64,000 nucleotides of DNA from the NCBI RefSeq assembly GCF_018383585.1, contig NZ_JAHAMK010000002.1, positions 1-64,000 on the forward strand. The letters run 5' to 3'. A program made the position numbers and the translations under genes. The notes beneath the pieces are model-generated. The model did no database searches, was not told the origin of the DNA, and was given only the letters and a program-made list of their open reading frames with translations. The DNA comes from Microvirga sp. 3-52. Lineage in GTDB: Bacteria; Pseudomonadota; Alphaproteobacteria; Rhizobiales; Beijerinckiaceae. Shown here in pieces: positions 59,562-64,000 of this stretch. Numbering within the stretch: position 1 is the stretch's first letter; every line of letters begins with the position of its first letter.

Positions 59562-60065
59562 TCATTCACCTGGCGAAGCCTCACCTGGGCCCTTCAAAGA
59601 CGCGAGCACCCGGTCGCATTCGTACAGCTCGTCGAGGACAGCCTGGAGCCCGCGACGTGCGTCCGGAGACAAACCCTGCAGAAGAGGAACACAGGCCGGG
59701 GCCTCTTCCTCGTAGAGGTGACTTCCATCAGGAAGCTCGAGCTCCTCGACGCCTGCTTGCTCCACCTCAGGGTGAAGCGTCGTGACGCTCTGCTCCCCGC
59801 GCCCGATGCCCTGAACGAAGCGAACCCCTTCCTCTTTCAGGATCCGCTGAACGCCCTTGATCGTGTAGCCTTCCCCATAGAGGAGATGGCGGATGCCCTT
59901 GAGCAGGTCTACGTCGTCAGGGCGGTAGTAGCGCCGCCCGCCGCCCCGCTTGAGCGGCTTGATATGATTGAATCGGGTTTCCCAGAAGCGCAGCACATGC
60001 TGAGGGACATCGAGGTCTTCAGCGACCTCGCTGATCGTGCGGAATGCGTCGGGGCTCTTGTCCAT
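59562..60065 (-). CDS. MerR-family transcriptional regulator
   Basis: The protein has a MerR-type winged helix (about residues 8-75): [60 protein letters not shown] short C-terminal region (about 95-167) follows, with acidic residues and no metal-binding cysteine pattern. The arrangement after ihfA is a conserved Rhizobiales feature, and the regulator's ligand and targets are unknown. The start at 60065 fits homologous N-termini; 60080 and 60113 are in-frame alternatives. It overlaps none of its neighbours and lies 22 bp after ihfA. Confidence 0.88.
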   Translation of the reverse strand: MDKSPDAFRTISEVAEDLDVPQHVLRFWETRFNHIKPLKRGGGRRYYRPDDVDLLKGIRHLLYGEGYTIKGVQRILKEEGVRFVQGIGRGEQSVTTLHPEVEQAGVEELELPDGSHLYEEEAPACVPLLQGLSPDARRGLQAVLDELYECDRVLASLKGPGEASPGE

Positions 60066-60087
60066 GACGCCGCTCGCCATAGCCGGA

Positions 60088-60399
60088 TCAATCCTCGCCT
60101 TCGAAGGTCTCACCGTTGATATGCGCCTTCAAGACGTTTGAAGGCTTGAACACCATGACCCGTCGGGGATCGATGGGAACCTCAACCCCGGTCTTGGGAT
60201 TGCGGCCGACACGCTCTCCCTTGCTGCGCACGATGAACGAGCCGAAAGACGAGAGCTTCACGGTCTCGCCGGCGGCCAAGCTGTCACAGATTTCGCCCAG
60301 GACCCGCTCCACCAGTTCAGCCGATTCGGTCCTCGAGAGACCCACCTTCTGATAGACGGCCTCGCTCAGATCCGCTCTCGTTATCGTCTTGCCAGCCAT
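60088..60399 (-). CDS. ihfA: Integration host factor subunit alpha
   Basis: IHF-alpha pairs with IHF-beta to bend DNA sharply at promoters, origins and recombination sites. The 103-residue protein has [20 protein letters not shown] and the beta-arm with the intercalating proline region [20 protein letters not shown], preceded by [13 protein letters not shown]. It lies 124 bp downstream of fabH and 22 bp upstream of merR. The beta subunit is not in the window. Confidence 0.95.
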   Translation of the reverse strand: MAGKTITRADLSEAVYQKVGLSRTESAELVERVLGEICDSLAAGETVKLSSFGSFIVRSKGERVGRNPKTGVEVPIDPRRVMVFKPSNVLKAHINGETFEGED

Positions 60400-60523
60400 T
60401 GAGCTCCCCAGCGCGAATGAGTTCGTTGGTCTTGTCGTCCCGGACGACGCTATGCAGATGGCTCCCTACGGTCAACCGCCAAGGTAGAAATACCGGAAAC
60501 AACCCGAGTCGAAGGCCTCGAGG

Positions 60524-61501
60524 CTACCAGCGGATCAGGGCGCTTCCCCAGGTAAAGCCACCACCGATGGCCTCGATCATGACCAGATCACCGTCCTTGA
60601 TCCGCCCATCCTTTCGGGCGGCGTCCAAGGCGAGGGGAATCGAAGCAGCCGAGGTATTGCCGTGCTTGTTGACGGTGATGACAACCTTCTCCGGCGCGAT
60701 GCCGAGCTTATCCGCACTCGCCGTGATGATACGCTTGTTGGCCTGGTGCGGCACGAACCACTTCAGCTCCTCGGCGCTGGTACCGGTCGCCTTGAAGGCA
60801 TCCTGCACCACATCTGCCACCATGCCGACGGCGAATTTGAAGACCTCGCGGCCCTCCATTTTCAGAACGCCGGTCGTTTTGGTCGAGCCGGGGCCGCCAT
60901 CGACATAAAGTTTGTCCCGATAGCGCCCGTCGGAACGGAGGTGGGACGTCAGGACCCCACGGTCGCCGGACGTGCCCTCCCCCTCCTGGGCCTCGAGGAC
61001 GATGGCCCCTGCTCCGTCGCCGAACAGAACGCAGGTGGTGCGGTCATTCCAGTCGAGGATGCGGGAAAAGGTCTCTGCACCGATCACCAGAGCACGCTTG
61101 TGTGAGCCGGACTGCAGGAATTTGTCCGCCGTCGCCACGGCATAGACGAAGCCCGTGCAGACGGCCTGAAGATCGAAGGCCGCCCCATGCGTCATGCCGA
61201 TCCCGGTCTGAATCATCGTGGCCGTCGATGGGAACGTATAATCGGGCGTCGAGGTGGCGCAGATGACCAGATCGATGTCGTCGGCCGTGAGCCCGGCGTC
61301 CGCCAGGGCCGCTTCCGCTGCCTTGATCCCGAGAACGGACGTGGTTTCGTCATCGTCGGCGATGTGGCGCTCCTCGATGCCGGTCCGCTGCACGATCCAC
61401 TCGTGCGAGGTTTCCACGAACTTCTCGAGGTCCTGGTTTGTCAGCTTGCGCCTCGGCAGATAGGAGCCGATGCCGCGTACGACGGAACGGGTGCGTTTCA
61501 A
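60524..61501 (-). CDS. fabH: Beta-ketoacyl-ACP synthase III
   Basis: FabH starts fatty acid synthesis by condensing acetyl-CoA with malonyl-ACP. The 325-residue thiolase-fold protein has the catalytic cysteine in [20 protein letters not shown] (near 112), His in [20 protein letters not shown] and Asn in [20 protein letters not shown]. It is 12 bp downstream of plsX, the usual fatty acid cluster arrangement. An anteiso/iso precursor preference cannot be judged. Confidence 0.97.
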   Translation of the reverse strand: MKRTRSVVRGIGSYLPRRKLTNQDLEKFVETSHEWIVQRTGIEERHIADDDETTSVLGIKAAEAALADAGLTADDIDLVICATSTPDYTFPSTATMIQTGIGMTHGAAFDLQAVCTGFVYAVATADKFLQSGSHKRALVIGAETFSRILDWNDRTTCVLFGDGAGAIVLEAQEGEGTSGDRGVLTSHLRSDGRYRDKLYVDGGPGSTKTTGVLKMEGREVFKFAVGMVADVVQDAFKATGTSAEELKWFVPHQANKRIITASADKLGIAPEKVVITVNKHGNTSAASIPLALDAARKDGRIKDGDLVMIEAIGGGFTWGSALIRW

Positions 61502-61513
61502 GATGCGCCTTCC

Positions 61514-62548
61514 TCAGGCCGTTTGGCCCACCGGATCATGATCCAACATGCTCCGGATCGTGTTCATCAATTCAAAGTGCGCCATGTCGTAAGCGACGTC
61601 GATGGCGCTCGCGAAGCCGAGATCGTCCGTGCCGCCATGGCTTTTGACGACCACACCTTCGAGGCCCAGGAAGACGCCGCCGTTGACCTTGCGCGGGTCC
61701 ATCTTGTCCCGGAGAGCGTTAAAGGCCTGTTTCGCGAACAGGTAGCCGATTTTAGCCATCAAGGTGCGGCTCATGGCCGAGCGCAGGTACTGGGCGATCT
61801 GCTTGGCCGTTCCCTCCGCAGTCTTCAGGGCGATGTTGCCCGTGAAGCCCTCGGTCACGACGACGTCGACGGTGCCCTTGCCGAGATCGTCGCCTTCCAC
61901 GAAGCCGCGATAATCCAGGTGCGGAAGGTTCGACTCCTTCAGGATCCGGCTGGCTTCCTTGACCGCTTCAATCCCCTTGATCTCCTCCGTGCCGACATTG
62001 AGCAGCCCCACGGTCGGGCGATCCAGGTCGAACACGATGCGCGCCATGGCAGCGCCCATGATTGCCATATCCACCAAATGTCCTGCATCAGCGCCGATGG
62101 TCGCACCGACATCGAGCACGATGCTCTCGCCCCTCATGGTCGGCCACATGCATGCGATCGCCGGGCGCTCGATATGCGCCATCGTCTTGAGGCAGACCTT
62201 GGCGGTCGCCATCAGGGCCCCGGTGTTGCCGGCTGAGACGGCAGCATCCGCTTCTCCATCACGGACGGCCTGGACGGCCCGCCACATGGAGGATTTGCCC
62301 CGCCCCATCCGGATGGCCTGGCTGGGCTTCTCGTCCATGGCGATGGCGACGTCCGTATGGCGCAGCTCGGTGGCGCCCTTCAGCCTGGGGTGAGCGTTCA
62401 GGAGAGGCGAAACAACCGTTTCATTGCCGAACATCAGGAAGCGGAGATCGGGATGACGCTCCAAGGCCAAGGCTGCGCCCGGGATCACGATGGACGGACC
62501 GTGGTCGCCCCCCATCGCATCAAGCGAAATACGCACCGGCTTCGGCAT
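61514..62548 (-). CDS. plsX: Phosphate acyltransferase PlsX
   Basis: PlsX makes acyl-phosphate from acyl-ACP as acyl donor for PlsY in phospholipid synthesis. The 344-residue protein starts [20 protein letters not shown]. It contains [20 protein letters not shown] and [20 protein letters not shown], and ends with the [15 protein letters not shown] segment. It is the first gene of plsX-fabH-ihfA-merR, with a candidate promoter 43-70 bp upstream. Confidence 0.96.
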   Translation of the reverse strand: MPKPVRISLDAMGGDHGPSIVIPGAALALERHPDLRFLMFGNETVVSPLLNAHPRLKGATELRHTDVAIAMDEKPSQAIRMGRGKSSMWRAVQAVRDGEADAAVSAGNTGALMATAKVCLKTMAHIERPAIACMWPTMRGESIVLDVGATIGADAGHLVDMAIMGAAMARIVFDLDRPTVGLLNVGTEEIKGIEAVKEASRILKESNLPHLDYRGFVEGDDLGKGTVDVVVTEGFTGNIALKTAEGTAKQIAQYLRSAMSRTLMAKIGYLFAKQAFNALRDKMDPRKVNGGVFLGLEGVVVKSHGGTDDLGFASAIDVAYDMAHFELMNTIRSMLDHDPVGQTA

Positions 62549-62590
62549 GAACGATTGTTCTTTCTTTTTAAGTCATTCAACAGGGGGCGG

Positions 62591-62618
62591 AAAATAGCGG
62601 TTTGCGCTCCCGCCGCAA
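62591..62618 (-). promoter_or_regulatory. Possible promoter for plsX-fabH
   Basis: Minus strand TTGCGG and TATTTT with 16-bp spacing, 43 bp before the plsX start codon. The -10 is fair; the -35 matches the first half of consensus only. Confidence 0.35.
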
Positions 62619-62691
62619 CTGAATTCTGGAGTCCCGGGATCAGGCAGACATTGGCTGGAGATATGCCGTAAGGACCGGTTGCGCCAGCCCC

Positions 62692-63207
62692 CTACTTGCT
62701 CCCCTTCAGCTTGTTCAAGGCTGCGAAGGGCGAATCCTTCTCGTCCGAAGGATCCCGATAGTTGAAGTCGACTCCAGGCTTGCGCGGATAGGGATCGAGG
62801 CCAAGGGCGAGAAATTCGGCTGTGAGCGCGCCTAGGTCGATTTGACCGTTCACGATCTCATCCGGCGGCTCATATTCATGGATCTCGGTCGGTGGCTCCG
62901 CCGGCATGCCTGAGGGCTCCGCGAAATCCACCTCGACCTCTTCCTCGATGATGGAATCGAAGGGATCGAGGGTCGTCACGCAAATCTGGGTGATCGAGGC
63001 CTTGACCACCCCTGTCACATGGATGCCCTTGGCGGAGGCGCTCAATTGGTAGTCGCCGGAAAGCGCCTGGATCCTCGGCAAGCCGAAGTCGTGGGCCAGG
63101 GCAGCGCATTCCTCGGCCGTTGCCTCCACATGGACGTCCTGCCCACGGGGCGGGATCTTCATGACGTCGACGAGCCGCGACAAAGGTCCCACGGTTTCGG
63201 GTGTCAT
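62692..63207 (-). CDS. DUF177 domain-containing protein (YceD family)
   Basis: The 171-residue protein belongs to the YceD/DUF177 group, whose bacterial members are linked to 23S rRNA metabolism and L32/fatty-acid gene neighbourhoods. The typical pattern is present: ALSGDYQLSASAKGIHVTGV, ITQICVTTLDPFDSIIEEEV (central cysteine strand) and PDEIVNGQIDLGALTAEFLA near the C-terminus. No rpmF follows; plsX does, as is usual in Rhizobiales. It lies 12 bp after the chaperone gene and is probably co-transcribed with it. Confidence 0.88.
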   Translation of the reverse strand: MTPETVGPLSRLVDVMKIPPRGQDVHVEATAEECAALAHDFGLPRIQALSGDYQLSASAKGIHVTGVVKASITQICVTTLDPFDSIIEEEVEVDFAEPSGMPAEPPTEIHEYEPPDEIVNGQIDLGALTAEFLALGLDPYPRKPGVDFNYRDPSDEKDSPFAALNKLKGSK

Positions 63208-63219
63208 CAGATTGCCTCC

Positions 63220-63750
63220 TTAAGCAAAGGTCTCAGGCCCAGGGAAAACGGGCCCTGTTCCTAGAATGGTGTCCAGATTCAGCGTCTTGAATCCCCGATC
63301 GGCTGCGAGAGCATAACGCGCTAGGGAGGTGGCCGGTGCCTCTCTGCCGTAGACATTGCGGCCGAGAGCCAGCGCCAGACCGGCCTCGTCGCCACCGTTG
63401 AGCGGGGCATCATAGGCATGGGCTCGCCCATAAAAGGATTCGGCAACCTTCTTCATGCGCTTCGGAACGACCGTGTCGCCGACGCCCATTTCCCTCAAAG
63501 AGGCATCCATGTCCTGAAAGAATGCGTCGGTCAGGTCCTTGGCCACCTCATAGGCGGGATCCGGGAGTTCACGCAGAGCACGCAGGGCCAGAACCATGTG
63601 CAGCGACAGGGCCTCGAACCGCCCTTCCAGGGTGTCGGGAATGCCAAGTACCGCATAGAGACCAGGCGTGCGCGATGCAGTCGCGATCCTCTCGTAGAGG
63701 GTCGCAATGGTGGTTCGCCGGGGATCCTTGCGGAAGAGACTGAAGATCAC
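63220..63750 (-). CDS. Ubiquinol-cytochrome c chaperone family protein (Cbp3-like)
   Basis: The 176-residue protein matches the family of the mitochondrial assembly factor Cbp3, which helps cytochrome b assemble into the bc1 complex. Visible features are the helical core with YERIATASRTPGLYAVLGIP, FEALSLHMVLALRALRELPD, LTDAFFQDMDASLREMGVGD and FYGRAHAYDAPL. No membrane segment is seen, so it should be a cytoplasmic-side helper. It is divergent from bamE and 12 bp ahead of the DUF177 gene. Confidence 0.88.
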   Translation of the reverse strand: MIFSLFRKDPRRTTIATLYERIATASRTPGLYAVLGIPDTLEGRFEALSLHMVLALRALRELPDPAYEVAKDLTDAFFQDMDASLREMGVGDTVVPKRMKKVAESFYGRAHAYDAPLNGGDEAGLALALGRNVYGREAPATSLARYALAADRGFKTLNLDTILGTGPVFPGPETFA

Positions 63751-63852
63751 GGCTCTGCCCTTCCAAGCTTGTCAAAATCGTAGCCTCGGGTTACGCCATC
63801 ACCATCCGTAGGCGCAAGCTTATCCGCGCCGCATTTCTGGAAGAACCGTACG

Positions 63853-64000
63853 ATGCGTCGATATCATACTCTTTTGGTGCGCCTGGCTACTGCAACCGTT
63901 CTCGCCTCGTCCGTTGCCGCCTGCACGGTGGGCGAGGAATTCCAACGCGGCTACGTCGCGGACGAGCGCGCCATCGCTCAGGTGAAGAAGGGCATGAGCG
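63853..64000 (+). CDS. bamE: Outer membrane assembly lipoprotein BamE, N-terminal part (runs off window)
   Basis: The plus-strand frame from ATG 63853 gives a lipoprotein signal peptide, with LATATVLASSVAAC ending at the lipobox cysteine. The start of the SmpA/OmlA domain follows (ERAIAQVKKGMS, where the family has a V/IxxGMS motif). Forty-nine codons are visible and the frame is open at the window end. BamE stabilises the BAM complex with BamA (coded at 22252-24645) and BamD. Divergence from the bc1 chaperone gene is the conserved Rhizobiales arrangement. Confidence 0.88.
   Translation, partial: MRRYHTLLVRLATATVLASSVAACTVGEEFQRGYVADERAIAQVKKGMS

Overview
The window is a chromosomal core segment of an alphaproteobacterium of the order Rhizobiales (Hyphomicrobiales). 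The evidence is gene order (rpsB-tsf-pyrH-frr-uppS-cdsA-dxr-rseP-bamA-lpxD-fabZ-lpxA-lpxI-lpxB; a 14-gene nuoA-N operon; plsX-fabH-ihfA-merR), LpxI in place of LpxH, a LexA with GTTC-N7-GTTC-type operators, short ProRS and high G+C. A Methylobacteriaceae-like genome such as Microvirga is my best guess from general protein resemblance only. Apart from an IS630-type transposase fragment at the left edge, I see no prophage, plasmid, CRISPR or genomic island.

Layout. 1-3.5 kb: transposase N-terminus, then pyrG, secG and tpiA on the minus strand, with two inverted copies of a dispersed palindromic repeat. 3.7-12.2 kb, plus strand: ppiD-trpE-trpG-trpD-trpC-moaC-moeA as one tightly packed operon, then lexA with two operators. 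12.2-17.5 kb: comEC (minus), gltX and gltA (plus), with a strong terminator. 17.7-32.3 kb, minus: lipid A, outer membrane, isoprenoid, phospholipid and translation-factor genes running down from rpsB. 32.5-40.2 kb, minus: a GNAT enzyme, dnaE, a 33-codon membrane peptide gene, lolD, lolC and proS. 40.36-40.56 kb, plus: a small RNA with promoter and terminator. 40.6-58.8 kb, minus: nuoA to nuoN followed by birA, rnj, mce and a DUF1467 gene. 59-64 kb: tRNA-Asp, a MerR regulator, ihfA, fabH, plsX, a DUF177 protein, a cytochrome bc1 assembly chaperone and the start of bamE (plus).

Function. The genes supply cell-envelope construction (lipid A, BamA/BamE, RseP, LolCD, phospholipid and undecaprenyl synthesis), translation, tryptophan and molybdenum cofactor synthesis, respiration (complex I, bc1 assembly) and DNA replication and repair control.

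The most interesting object is at 36588-36747. A 33-residue single-span membrane peptide has a good ribosome-binding site and a sigma-70-like promoter that is occupied by two perfect GTTC-N7-GTTC LexA boxes 21 bp apart, just upstream of dnaE. This arrangement recalls the SOS-induced division inhibitor SidA of Caulobacter. Second are an unidentified ~155-nt small RNA at 40.4 kb and a 21-codon coupling ORF that exactly bridges trpE and trpG.
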